Below are positions 15,008-23,235 of a stretch of DNA of 35,384 bases, piece after piece (position 1 is the stretch's first letter; each line of letters opens with the position of its first letter). The DNA is taken from positions 1 to 35,384 of the forward strand of contig JAEEXV010000177.1 of the NCBI GenBank assembly GCA_016287975.1, written 5' to 3'. The translations under genes and the position numbers were made by a program. This DNA comes from Lentisphaeria bacterium (GTDB taxonomy: Bacteria; Verrucomicrobiota; Lentisphaeria; Oligosphaerales; Oligosphaeraceae). The notes under the pieces were generated by a model. The model did no database searches and had not been told where the DNA came from. It saw nothing but the letters and a program-made list of their open reading frames with translations.

Positions 15008-16138
15008 ATGGCGGCTCCGCGGAGAATCCTGGTTGACGTCATGCCCTTTGACGGGGGTCGGTCGGGGCTTTCCGTGTATGCCGTGAATGTCGTGCGGGCG
15101 CTGGAGCGGGCGGGGCATGAGGTGACGGTGCTGGCGACGGCGGCGGATCTGGCGTCGTTCCCAGGGAGCCGTTCGGTGACGGCGCCGAACTGGGCGTCGG
15201 GTGCGCTGGGGTCGATTCTGTGGCATGCGCTCGCCCTGCCTCGGCTGCTGCGGCGCGGGGGGTATGATTTCTGCCTGGTGACGGCGGCGAACCGCCGTTT
15301 CCCGCGCAAATGCCCGATTCCAGTGCTGGGGACGGTGCACGACCTGGCGCAGTGCAGAGTCGAAGGAAAGTATGATTCGCGGCGCAACTTCTATCTGAAC
15401 CACGTCCTCGCGCGGTGGGTGCGGGACGGGGCGGCGCGCGTGGTGGCGATCAGCCAGTCCACGCGCGCGGACATCGAGCGGTTCTGGCGGATCCCGCCGC
15501 AGCGCATCGGCGTCCTCTACAATGGCCTGACGCTGGCGGAGCGCGAGGAGCCTGGGTTCCTCGCACGGCATGGCCTTGAAGCGGGGCGCTACATCCTCTA
15601 CGTGTCGCGGCTGGAGCATCCTGGCAAGAACCATCTGCGGCTGATCGAGGCGTACGAGGGGCTGCCTGGGGAACTGACGTCGCGCTACGACTTGGTGCTG
15701 GTGGGGGCGCCGTGGAAGAAGACCGAGGTGCTGGAGGAGCATGTGCGCCATTCTCCGCTGCGCGACCGCATCCATTTCACGGGCTTCACCCCGTCGGAGA
15801 TGCTCCCCGAGGCGTACCGCGGGGCGGCGGCGTATGTCTTCCCGTCGTGCTACGAGGGCTTCGGGCTGTCGCTGGTCGAGGCGATGCACTACGGCGTCCC
15901 GTGCTGCTGCTCGGACAACTCCTCGCTGGGCGAGATCGGCAAGGGCGCGGCGCTGCTCTTCCCGCCTGAGGACGTGCAGGCCATCCGCGAGGCGCTGCGC
16001 CGCATCCTCGAAAACCGCGACGGCGTCCGCGAGCAGTTGATCGCGGCGGGTCGGGAGCGGGCGCGGCAGTTCGACTGGGGGCGGCACGCAGAGGGCATCG
16101 TGCGGCTGTACGAGGAGGCGATGGAAGGCCGCCCGTAG
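15008..16138 (+). CDS. GT4-family glycosyltransferase
   Basis: A 376-residue GT-B glycosyltransferase. The N-terminal half has VDVMPFDGGRSGLSVYAVN (acceptor loop), PVLGTVHDLAQ and VVAISQSTRADI. The linker is RIGVLYNGL, then YILYVSRLEHPGKNHLRLIE. The donor site E-x7-E appears as SCYEGFGLSLVEAMHYGVP, followed by SDNSSLGEIGKGAALLFPP. This pattern is typical of mannosyl- or other hexosyltransferases working on polysaccharides or lipid-linked sugars. It ends 10 bases before the first ABC half-transporter and is likely co-transcribed with it. Export of the glycosylated product by that transporter is possible but not shown. Confidence 0.9.
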   Translation: MAAPRRILVDVMPFDGGRSGLSVYAVNVVRALERAGHEVTVLATAADLASFPGSRSVTAPNWASGALGSILWHALALPRLLRRGGYDFCLVTAANRRFPRKCPIPVLGTVHDLAQCRVEGKYDSRRNFYLNHVLARWVRDGAARVVAISQSTRADIERFWRIPPQRIGVLYNGLTLAEREEPGFLARHGLEAGRYILYVSRLEHPGKNHLRLIEAYEGLPGELTSRYDLVLVGAPWKKTEVLEEHVRHSPLRDRIHFTGFTPSEMLPEAYRGAAAYVFPSCYEGFGLSLVEAMHYGVPCCCSDNSSLGEIGKGAALLFPPEDVQAIREALRRILENRDGVREQLIAAGRERARQFDWGRHAEGIVRLYEEAMEGRP

Positions 16139-16148
16139 CGAACTCCCC

Positions 16149-17864
16149 ATGTGGAAGTATCTTCGGAAATACTGGCCGTTCGCGCTGCTGGCGGTGCTTG
16201 CGATGTCGGGCGAGGTCCTGATGGACTTGTCGCAGCCTGGGCTGATGCGGCAGATCATCGACTACGGCGTGCTGCGCGGGGCGATGGGCGTGGTGTGGCG
16301 CAGCGGCGGCTTGATGGTCGGGATGGTGCTGGCGGGGTGCGCCTGCGGTTCGATGAACAACCTCTGCGTGCATCTCTTCTCCCAGAACGTCGGGAACGAC
16401 ATGCGCAAGGAATGCTTTCGGCGCGCGCTCGCGCTCTCGGCCCCGCAGATGGAGCGGATCGGGGCGGGGGCGGTCGTGACGCGCGTCACCAACGACATCA
16501 CGCAGGTCCAGAACATGCTGGCGCAGTTCATCCGCGGGCTGGTGCGCACCAGCCTCCTGACCTTCGGCAGCATCTTCTTCATGTTTCGGCTCAATCCGCT
16601 CTTCGGGTGGATCATGCTGGGGACGGTGCCGTTTCTGGCGGCCGCGGTCACCTTCGGCTTCTCCCATGCCAGCCCGCTCTTCGGAAAACTGCAGGCGACG
16701 CTGGACGACCTCAATGCGCTGATGCAGGAGGATCTGGGCGGCATTCGGCTGGTCAAGGCCTGCGTGCGCGAAGGCTATGAGCGGGCGCGCTTCGGCAAGG
16801 CCAACGCGCGCCTGCTGGGCTACCAGCTGGCGGTGATGACGGTCTTCGCGTTCCTGCATCCGACGGTCAACCTGCTGATGAACACGGGCATCGTGCTATT
16901 GCTGGCGGTCGGAAGCGGCGAGGTCGCGGCGGGACGCGCGACGCCAGGCGCGATTCTGGCGGCGCTGAGCTACTCGACGCAGTTGCTGCACGGCGTGATG
17001 ATGATGGCGTTCCTCTTCCAGTTCATCGCGCGCGGACTGGCCTCCTGGCGCCGCGTCCGAGAACTGCTGGCGAGCACGCCAGAACTGGCGGACGGGGCGT
17101 ACGAGGGGGCGGCGGGGCAGGGCGGCCGCATTGAATTCAGGAAAGTCGTCTTTTGCCATCCAGGCGAGAGCCAGCCCGTGCTGAACGGCGTCGACCTGGT
17201 GGTCGAGCCTGGCGAGACGGTGGCGCTCATGGGGGCGACGGGGTGCGGCAAGACCACGCTCGCGATGCTGGTGCCGCGCTTCTACGACGCCGCGCAGGGC
17301 AGTGTGCTGGTCGATGGCGTCGATGTCCGCGACTACCGCCTGGAGGCCCTGCGTCGGCGCATCGCGCTGGTGCTGCAGCGCAGCGAACTCTTCCATCGTT
17401 CCATCGCGGGCAATATCGCGCTGGGCGCGCCTGGCGCGGACGAGGCGGCCATACGGGAGGCGGCGCGCATCGCGCAGGCGGCGGAGTTCATCGACGCGCG
17501 TCCTGGCGGCTATGACGCGCTGGTCTCGGAGCGCGGCATGGCCCTCTCTGGCGGGCAGCGCCAGCGCGTGGCGATCGCGCGCGCGGTCGCGAAGTCGGCG
17601 GGGATCCTGATCTTCGACGACGCCTCCAGCGCGCTGGACCTGAAGACGGAGGCGCACTTGCATGCGGCGCTGAAGGAGGCCTTCCCAGGGCAGACGCGGT
17701 TAGTCATCGCGCAGCGCATCGCGACGGTGCGGCAGGCCGACCGCATCGTGCTGCTGGAGCACGGCGTCATCGCCGCCAGCGGCACGCACGCGGAACTGCT
17801 GCGCGGGTGCGCCGCCTACCGCGACATCTACGATTCCCAGATGGAGGAGGCGGAGCATGGCTGA
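16149..17864 (+). CDS. ABC exporter half-transporter, degenerate-site subunit
   Basis: A 571-residue type IV exporter half: ~310 residues of transmembrane domain with six predicted helices, then a nucleotide-binding domain. Walker A is GATGCGKTT, the signature is the canonical LSGGQRQR, and Walker B is ILIFDDASS, with Asp in place of the catalytic Glu. The switch His is replaced by Gln (LVIAQRI). These are hallmarks of the degenerate-site partner of heterodimeric exporters such as TM287/288 and BmrCD. It overlaps the next gene by 8 bases (ATG at 17857, stop at 17864). Substrate is unknown; drugs, lipids or glycolipids are all possible. Confidence 0.92.
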   Translation: MWKYLRKYWPFALLAVLAMSGEVLMDLSQPGLMRQIIDYGVLRGAMGVVWRSGGLMVGMVLAGCACGSMNNLCVHLFSQNVGNDMRKECFRRALALSAPQMERIGAGAVVTRVTNDITQVQNMLAQFIRGLVRTSLLTFGSIFFMFRLNPLFGWIMLGTVPFLAAAVTFGFSHASPLFGKLQATLDDLNALMQEDLGGIRLVKACVREGYERARFGKANARLLGYQLAVMTVFAFLHPTVNLLMNTGIVLLLAVGSGEVAAGRATPGAILAALSYSTQLLHGVMMMAFLFQFIARGLASWRRVRELLASTPELADGAYEGAAGQGGRIEFRKVVFCHPGESQPVLNGVDLVVEPGETVALMGATGCGKTTLAMLVPRFYDAAQGSVLVDGVDVRDYRLEALRRRIALVLQRSELFHRSIAGNIALGAPGADEAAIREAARIAQAAEFIDARPGGYDALVSERGMALSGGQRQRVAIARAVAKSAGILIFDDASSALDLKTEAHLHAALKEAFPGQTRLVIAQRIATVRQADRIVLLEHGVIAASGTHAELLRGCAAYRDIYDSQMEEAEHG

Positions 17865-19662
17865 GAGACGGGAGGCGCCGCGCCCCTTCGGCGGCATGCG
17901 CAGGGGGCCGTTCATGGAGGTCGAGCGCGCCGCCGACATCAAGGGCACGCTGCGTCGTCTGGCGGGCTGGCTGGTGCATGAGCGCTGGCTGGCGGCGGGC
18001 CTGCTGGCGGTGGTGACGGCGGGGACGCTCGCGGGCATCGTCGCGCCTGCCATCCAGAGCCGCGTCGTCGACGTGATTACGGGGAGCCGCGGCGGCCGCC
18101 CCGGCCCGGCCCTCGCCGCGATGATGGCCGCCTATCTCGCCTTCGCGCTGTGCCAGTTTGCGCAAGGGCTTCTGGGCGCGCACCTGACCCGTCGGCTGGT
18201 GCGGCGGCTGCGCGAGGCGCTCTTCGGGAAACTGGTCAGCCTGCCGATCGGGGAACTGGACCGCCATCCGCACGGCGACTTCATCAGCCGCATGACCAAC
18301 GACATCGAGACGCTCTCAGGCAGCGCCGCGATGGCGCTGCCCGCGCTCTTCTCGGGGACGCTGACGCTGGTCGGGACGGCCGCGGTGATGTGCTGGTTCT
18401 GCTGGCAACTCGCGCTCCTGAGCTGCGCGAGCATCCTCCTGACCGTATTCGCGACGCGGGCGCTGGCGCGGCTGGTGCGCCGCCATTCGCGGCGGCGCCA
18501 GCAGCTGCTGGGCGAACTCAACGGCACCGTCGAGGAGATGGTGAACGGCTACCGCACCGTCATCGCGTACAACTACCAGCGGGAGGCGACGGAGGGCTTC
18601 TGCGCGACTGCGGACGAACTCACGCGCGCGGGGATACGGACGGATGTCTTCGGCGGCGTCATGGGGCCGTTGATGAACTGCATCGGCAATCTTGGCTTCA
18701 TCCTGGTGGCGGCGGGCGGCGGCTACTTCGCGCTGAAGGGGCTGGTCTCCGTCGGGGTGATTTCGGCCTTCGTCGTCTATGCGCGGCAGTTCAGCCGTCC
18801 AGTCAACGAACTGGCGCAGATCTACGGGCAGTTGCAGAACGCGGTCGCGGGCGCGGAGCGGGTCTTCGCGGTGCTGGATCTGCCGAGCGAGGCGGCTGGC
18901 GGGCGCGCGGCGGAGGCCGACCGCCCCGCGGCGGTCGCATTCCGCGGCATCGACTTCGCCTACGAGCCTGGAAAGCCCGTGCTGCAGGACTTCACGCTGG
19001 AGATCAAGGCGGGACAGAAAGTCGCGCTGGTCGGTGCGACTGGCAGCGGCAAGACCACCCTCGCCAGCCTGCTGCTGCGCTTCTACGAGCCGCAGCGCGG
19101 CGTCATCACGCTGGGCGGCGAGGACATCGCCGCGCTTTCGCTGGAGAGCCTGCGGCGGCAGATCGCGATCGTGCCGCAGGAGACGACGCTTTTCACGGGG
19201 ACCGTCCGCGAGAATCTCCTCTATGCGAATCCCGCCGCCACGCCTGGGCAGCTCGACGAGGCGGTTCGGCTGGCGCGCTGCGACGAACTCATCGCGCGGC
19301 TGCCGCAGGGCTACGACACGCCGCTGGAGCATGCGGGCGCGGGTCTTTCCGCAGGCGAGCGGCAGTTGCTGGCGATTGCGCGCGCGTGCGCGGCCAGTCC
19401 GCGGGTGCTGATCCTGGACGAGGCGACCTCGAATGTCGACACGCGCACCGAGCGCGCGATCCAGGAGGCGCTGCGGCAGGCGATGCGCAACCGCACGGGC
19501 ATCATCATCGCCCACCGCCTTTCGACGATCCGCGACGCCGACCGCATCGTCGTCCTCGACCACGGCCGCATCGCGGAGTGCGGCACGCACCGCGAACTGC
19601 TGGCGCGCCGCGGCAGATACCACGACCTCTACATGACCCAGTTCGCGGGCTTCGCGACATAG
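17857..19662 (+). CDS. ABC exporter half-transporter, catalytic-site subunit
   Basis: A 601-residue half-transporter with a ~30-residue basic N-terminal lead, six predicted membrane helices and a nucleotide-binding domain. Walker A is GATGSGKTT, Walker B VLILDEATS with an intact Glu, and the switch is IIIAHRL. The signature deviates: LSAGERQL instead of LSGGQ. In a heterodimer, this Walker A/B pairs with the partner's LSGGQ to give one active site. The altered signature pairs with the partner's Asp/Gln site to give the degenerate one. The two genes therefore fit together as one asymmetric exporter. It lies 3 bases upstream of the EF-G-like gene. Confidence 0.92.
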   Translation: MAERREAPRPFGGMRRGPFMEVERAADIKGTLRRLAGWLVHERWLAAGLLAVVTAGTLAGIVAPAIQSRVVDVITGSRGGRPGPALAAMMAAYLAFALCQFAQGLLGAHLTRRLVRRLREALFGKLVSLPIGELDRHPHGDFISRMTNDIETLSGSAAMALPALFSGTLTLVGTAAVMCWFCWQLALLSCASILLTVFATRALARLVRRHSRRRQQLLGELNGTVEEMVNGYRTVIAYNYQREATEGFCATADELTRAGIRTDVFGGVMGPLMNCIGNLGFILVAAGGGYFALKGLVSVGVISAFVVYARQFSRPVNELAQIYGQLQNAVAGAERVFAVLDLPSEAAGGRAAEADRPAAVAFRGIDFAYEPGKPVLQDFTLEIKAGQKVALVGATGSGKTTLASLLLRFYEPQRGVITLGGEDIAALSLESLRRQIAIVPQETTLFTGTVRENLLYANPAATPGQLDEAVRLARCDELIARLPQGYDTPLEHAGAGLSAGERQLLAIARACAASPRVLILDEATSNVDTRTERAIQEALRQAMRNRTGIIIAHRLSTIRDADRIVVLDHGRIAECGTHRELLARRGRYHDLYMTQFAGFAT

Positions 19663-19665
19663 CGC

Positions 19666-21606
19666 ATGATGCCTCCCGCCATCCGCAACATCGGCATATT
19701 CGCCCACATCGATTCGGGCAAGACCACCTTGAGCGAGAGCATCCTGGTGCGGACTGGCGCGGTGCGCAGCGGCGGCAGCGTGGACCAGGGCACCGCCCAT
19801 ACCGATTCCATGCCCGTCGAGCGCCGCCGCGGCATCTCCGTCCGCGCGGCCAGCGTCGCCTTCGACTGGAAGGGCGTGCGCTTCCATCTGATCGACACCC
19901 CAGGGCACACGGACTTCGCCGCGGAGATCGAGCGCTCGATCTGGCCGCTGGACGGGGCGCTCTTGCTGATGGACGCGGCGGAGGGCGTCCAGCCGCAGAC
20001 CGAGGTGCTGTTCGACGCGCTGCGCCGACAGCATGTCCCGATGCTCTTCTTCCTGAACAAGATGGACCGCGAAGGCGCGGACGCGGCGGAGGCGCTGCGG
20101 CAGATCCGCAGGATGCTTTCGCCAGACGCGGTCTGGATGGCGGATCTGGAGGAGTGGCGGGAGTTCGTCTGCGCCTCGGAGGAATCGCTCATGGAGCGCT
20201 ACCTGGCGGGCGCGGAGATCCAGGAGGCGGAACTGTGGCCGCAGTTGGCGGCGCTGACGGCGGCGGGGCAGGCGTTCCCCGTCTTCGCGGGGTCGGCGCT
20301 CAGGGGGCAGGGCGTCGCGGAGCTGCTGGACGCGGTCGTGCGGCTCCTTCCGCCGCCTGCCGTGTCGGGTGCGGAATTGAGCGGGGTGGTCTTTTCAACG
20401 CAGTCCGACAAGACGATGGGGCGCGGGCTGCTGGTGCGGCTGTTCGGCGGCCGCCTGGAGAACCGCATGGCGCTGCAGGTCGAGACGGGGCGGGACTTCG
20501 CGACGGGGCAGCCGCGCCTCGCCACGCGGAAGATCACGCAGATTCGTGGGCTGGCGGGGGAGGATCTGGGGGCGCTGGAGGCGGGCATGATCGGCGTCGT
20601 CTACGGGCTCGGGGACCTGCCCGTCGGCCATGTCTTCGGCGCGCCAGAACGTCTGCCGCGCCAGGTGCGCCCTGGGGCGTTGCAGGCGCCGTTGCTGAAG
20701 GTTCAGGCGATTCCCGAAAAGCCCGAGGAACTGCACGCGCTGCGCGCGGCGTGCCTCGCGCTGGCGGACGAGGAGCCGCTGCTGCAGGTGGCGTTCCTGC
20801 CTGAATTGAATCAACTGCAACTCCAGGTCATGGGCACGGTGCAGCTGGAGATCCTCGAGGAACTGCTGCGGACGCGCTTCGGCCTGGCGGTGCGCTTCTC
20901 GGAACCGTCGGTCATCTACAAGGAGACCATCCGTAGCGCCGTGCGCGGGTATATCGACTACACGATGCCGAAGCCGTGCTGGGCGATCCTGGAGTTCCTG
21001 CTGGAACCTGGGCCGCGCGGCAGCGGCGTCTCCTTTGCCTCGACAGTGCCCTTCCAGCAGATCCAGGAGCGCTACCAGCACCAGGTGGAGCAGGCGCTGC
21101 CGCTGGCGCTGAAGCAGGGTCGGTTGGGCTGGGAGGTCACGGACATCAAGGTCACCCTGACTGGCGGATGCCATCATCTGGAGCATACCCATCCGCTCGA
21201 CTTCATCGTCGCGACCCCGATGGGCATCCACAACGGCCTGGCGCAGGCGGAGAACGTCCTGCTGGAGCCGATTCTCCTGGCGAAGTTCAGGCTGCCCGCC
21301 GACTGCGTCGGGCATGTGATCAGCGACATCCACACGATGCGCGGCGAACTGCTCGGCACCGAGACCGACGGCGAGCGCGTCATGCTGGAGGCCCTCGTCC
21401 CCGTCGGCAGCAGCATCCACTACCCCACGACGCTGGCGCGCATCACGGGCGGGCGCGGCGCAATGAACATCCGCCTCCACAGTTATCGGGAGTGCCCGCT
21501 GGAACTGGGCGCCACCGCGCCCCGCCGCACCATCGACCCCGTCGACACCGCGAAATACATCCTCGTCGTCCGAAATGCGCTGGAGGGGACGCTGTTCGAG
21601 GGGTGA
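19666..21606 (+). CDS. Tet(M)/Tet(O)-like EF-G paralogue (ribosome-protection-type GTPase)
   Basis: A 646-residue translation GTPase, close to the ~640 residues of Tet(M) and shorter than EF-G (~700). G1 is AHIDSGKTT, G2 RRRGIS, G3 DTPGHTDF and G4 NKMD. The overall order (GSVDQGTAHTDSMPVERRRG; LDGALLLMDAAEGVQPQT; RTIDPVDTAKYIL at the end) follows Tet(M). The domain IV tip that reaches the tetracycline site in Tet(M) is YYSPVSTPADF; here the matching residues 503-513 are HHLEHTHPLDF, so the key S-P-V is L-E-H. Tetracycline protection is therefore doubtful; it may protect against another ligand or be a translation factor of unknown role. No clear Shine-Dalgarno is present; coupling to the ABC gene 3 bases upstream is likely. 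ATG codons at 19666 and 19669 are both possible starts. Confidence 0.85.
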   Translation: MMPPAIRNIGIFAHIDSGKTTLSESILVRTGAVRSGGSVDQGTAHTDSMPVERRRGISVRAASVAFDWKGVRFHLIDTPGHTDFAAEIERSIWPLDGALLLMDAAEGVQPQTEVLFDALRRQHVPMLFFLNKMDREGADAAEALRQIRRMLSPDAVWMADLEEWREFVCASEESLMERYLAGAEIQEAELWPQLAALTAAGQAFPVFAGSALRGQGVAELLDAVVRLLPPPAVSGAELSGVVFSTQSDKTMGRGLLVRLFGGRLENRMALQVETGRDFATGQPRLATRKITQIRGLAGEDLGALEAGMIGVVYGLGDLPVGHVFGAPERLPRQVRPGALQAPLLKVQAIPEKPEELHALRAACLALADEEPLLQVAFLPELNQLQLQVMGTVQLEILEELLRTRFGLAVRFSEPSVIYKETIRSAVRGYIDYTMPKPCWAILEFLLEPGPRGSGVSFASTVPFQQIQERYQHQVEQALPLALKQGRLGWEVTDIKVTLTGGCHHLEHTHPLDFIVATPMGIHNGLAQAENVLLEPILLAKFRLPADCVGHVISDIHTMRGELLGTETDGERVMLEALVPVGSSIHYPTTLARITGGRGAMNIRLHSYRECPLELGATAPRRTIDPVDTAKYILVVRNALEGTLFEG

Positions 21607-21654
21607 GCAGACGGCTATTGCGTTCTGAGGTACTGGAGGATCCTCAAAATGGAT

Positions 21655-21680
21655 GCCCTGTCCCCCATACAAGGGCGTGG
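21655..21680 (-). repeat. Partial dispersed palindromic repeat, copy F
   Basis: The reverse complement contains CCACGCCCTTG then TATGGGGGACAGGGC. It resembles the right part of copies A and C (ACCC-x2-ATGGGGAACAG). It is more diverged than the others. Confidence 0.35.
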
Positions 21681-21831
21681 TTGAACTCCGCGGGAAGAAC
21701 AAGCGGTTCCAGATCAAAATCGATTTTGACTGCAAAGCAGCAAGCCTCAAGTGGAAACACTGCCCAAAAGAAAGCGTGGCGATTTCCGCCATGGCACCCC
21801 GTCGGGCGCGTCCGAAGCCGTCAATCGGGAT

Positions 21832-21837
21832 TATATT
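21832..21837 (+). promoter_or_regulatory. -10-like box TATATT of the oxidoreductase operon
   Basis: TATATTAA occurs 67 bases before the ferredoxin start. No convincing -35 is seen upstream. Confidence 0.4.
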
Positions 21838-21903
21838 AACGAATTCACCGCGGCGAAGGTCGTCGCGGGTGTGTTGTGCAACAGAAGAAGGTGAAGCGTC
21901 CTT

Positions 21904-22137
21904 ATGGAAATCGACAAGACGAAGCCCTATCCGGAGATCAATCCGCTGGAATGCAAGTCATGTTCGCGCTGCGTGGTGGCGTGCCCGAAGAAGTGCATCG
22001 AGATTAGCAAGGAGCTCAATGCGCGCGGCTACCATCCCGCGGTCTACCTGGGCGAGGGGTGCATTGGCTGCGCGACCTGCTTCTACTGCTGCCCCGAGCC
22101 GAACGCGATCGCGGTGCACATCCCCGCGAAGGATTAA
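21904..22137 (+). CDS. 2x[4Fe-4S] ferredoxin subunit of a 2-oxoacid oxidoreductase
   Basis: A 77-residue protein with two complete cluster motifs: CKSCSRCVVACPKKC and CIGCATCFYCCPEP, each CxxCxxCxxxCP. This is the delta-type (VorD/PorD) electron-transfer subunit. It takes electrons from the thiamine-dependent subunit and passes them to a soluble ferredoxin. The alpha subunit begins 28 bases downstream. AAGGTG precedes the ATG by about 10 bases. Confidence 0.92.
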   Translation: MEIDKTKPYPEINPLECKSCSRCVVACPKKCIEISKELNARGYHPAVYLGEGCIGCATCFYCCPEPNAIAVHIPAKD

Positions 22138-22164
22138 GGCGAGACTTTTAGAAGGAACACGACG

Positions 22165-23202
22165 ATGGCAACCAAACTGGTCAAAGGCAACACGGCGGTC
22201 GTGGTCGGCGCGCTCTATGCGGGCTGCGACTGCTATTTCGGCTACCCGATCACCCCCGCGAGCGAAGTGCTCCACGAGGCGTCGAAGTACTTCCCGCTGG
22301 CGGGGCGCAAGTTCGTCCAGGCGGAATCGGAGGAGGCATCCATCAACATGTGCTACGGCGCGGCGTCGACGGGGCACCTGGTCTTCACGGCGTCGAGCGG
22401 CCCCGGCATTTCGCTGATGCAGGAAGGCATCTCCTACTGCGCTGGCGCGGAACTCCCGCTGGTGGTGGTGGACATCATGCGCGCTGGGCCCGGCCTCGGC
22501 AACATCGGGCCCGAGCAGGGCGACTACAACCAGGTCGTCAAGGGCGGCGGCCACGGCAACTACCACGCGATCGTCCTGGCGCCGAACTCGGTGCAGGAGA
22601 TGTGCGACGTCACGATGAAGGCCTTCGAACTGGCCCGCAAGTGGCGCAACCCCGTCTATGTGCTCGCGGACGGCGTGCTGGGGCAGATGATGGAGCCGCT
22701 GACCTATCCCGCGGAGGCGAAGCATCCCGCGATCGACGAGAGCTGGGCGGTGGCGGGGACGGCCGCGACGCGCGGCAACCTGGTGACGAGCATCTTCCTC
22801 GACTTCGACCAGCTGGAGCAGTTCAACAACCGCCTGCAGGAGAAGTACGCGAAGATGGAGGCCGAGGAGGCCGACTACGACACCTACCAGATCGAGGACG
22901 CGGACATCGTCCTGGTCGCCTACGGCATCTGCTCGCGCATCGCGCGGACGGCGGTCGAGCAGGGGCGGGCGCAGGGCAAGAAGGTCGGGCTCTTCCGCCC
23001 GAAGACGCTGTATCCGTTCCCGAAGCAGGCGCTGCGCGACCTCGCGGCCAGGCCTGGCGTGCGCTTCATCTCGGTCGAGATGAGCAACGGCCAGATGCGC
23101 GACGACATCAAGTTGGCGATCGACTGCGCGCGTCCCGTGGACCTGGTGAACCGAATGGGCGGCAACCTGCTGCACATCGACCAGATCATGCAGGCACTGT
23201 AA
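22165..23202 (+). CDS. vorB: 2-oxoacid:ferredoxin oxidoreductase alpha subunit, VorB type
   Basis: A 345-residue alpha subunit. The pyrimidine-binding half shows [19 protein letters not shown] and [17 protein letters not shown], with the family's [15 protein letters not shown] and [17 protein letters not shown]. The C-terminal transketolase-like part has [14 protein letters not shown] and RPKTLYPFP. The short form with the YPITPASE motif and no domain fusion is typical of proteins annotated VorB (3-methyl-2-oxobutanoate/branched-chain) or 2-oxoglutarate (KorA) enzymes. Substrate choice between these is uncertain. The enzyme decarboxylates a 2-oxoacid to the acyl-CoA anaerobically. AAGGA lies upstream, and the beta-gamma gene follows 33 bases later. 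Confidence 0.9.
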   Translation: MATKLVKGNTAVVVGALYAGCDCYFGYPITPASEVLHEASKYFPLAGRKFVQAESEEASINMCYGAASTGHLVFTASSGPGISLMQEGISYCAGAELPLVVVDIMRAGPGLGNIGPEQGDYNQVVKGGGHGNYHAIVLAPNSVQEMCDVTMKAFELARKWRNPVYVLADGVLGQMMEPLTYPAEAKHPAIDESWAVAGTAATRGNLVTSIFLDFDQLEQFNNRLQEKYAKMEAEEADYDTYQIEDADIVLVAYGICSRIARTAVEQGRAQGKKVGLFRPKTLYPFPKQALRDLAARPGVRFISVEMSNGQMRDDIKLAIDCARPVDLVNRMGGNLLHIDQIMQAL

Positions 23203-23235
23203 ACCGCAACCCTTTTGAGAGAAGGACAGAAAGCC

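Larger units (their letters stand above)
21607..21903. other. Intergenic region before the ferredoxin operon
   Basis: About 300 bases with no supportable gene. It includes a partial dispersed repeat (21655-21680, minus orientation) and a -10-like box at 21832-21837. A forward frame beginning at 21653 runs into the ferredoxin gene in the wrong phase and turns into arginine/serine-rich shadow sequence. Confidence 0.5.

Noticed and set aside
18150..20804. 884-codon forward frame overlapping the second ABC subunit and EF-G-like gene
   Set aside because: Ala/Gly/Arg-rich shadow in the wrong phase. The real genes have all catalytic motifs.
21653..22417. Long forward frame before and through the ferredoxin and VorB genes
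   Set aside because: From ~21904 it is a shadow of two well-supported genes in another phase, and its start lies in a degenerate repeat.
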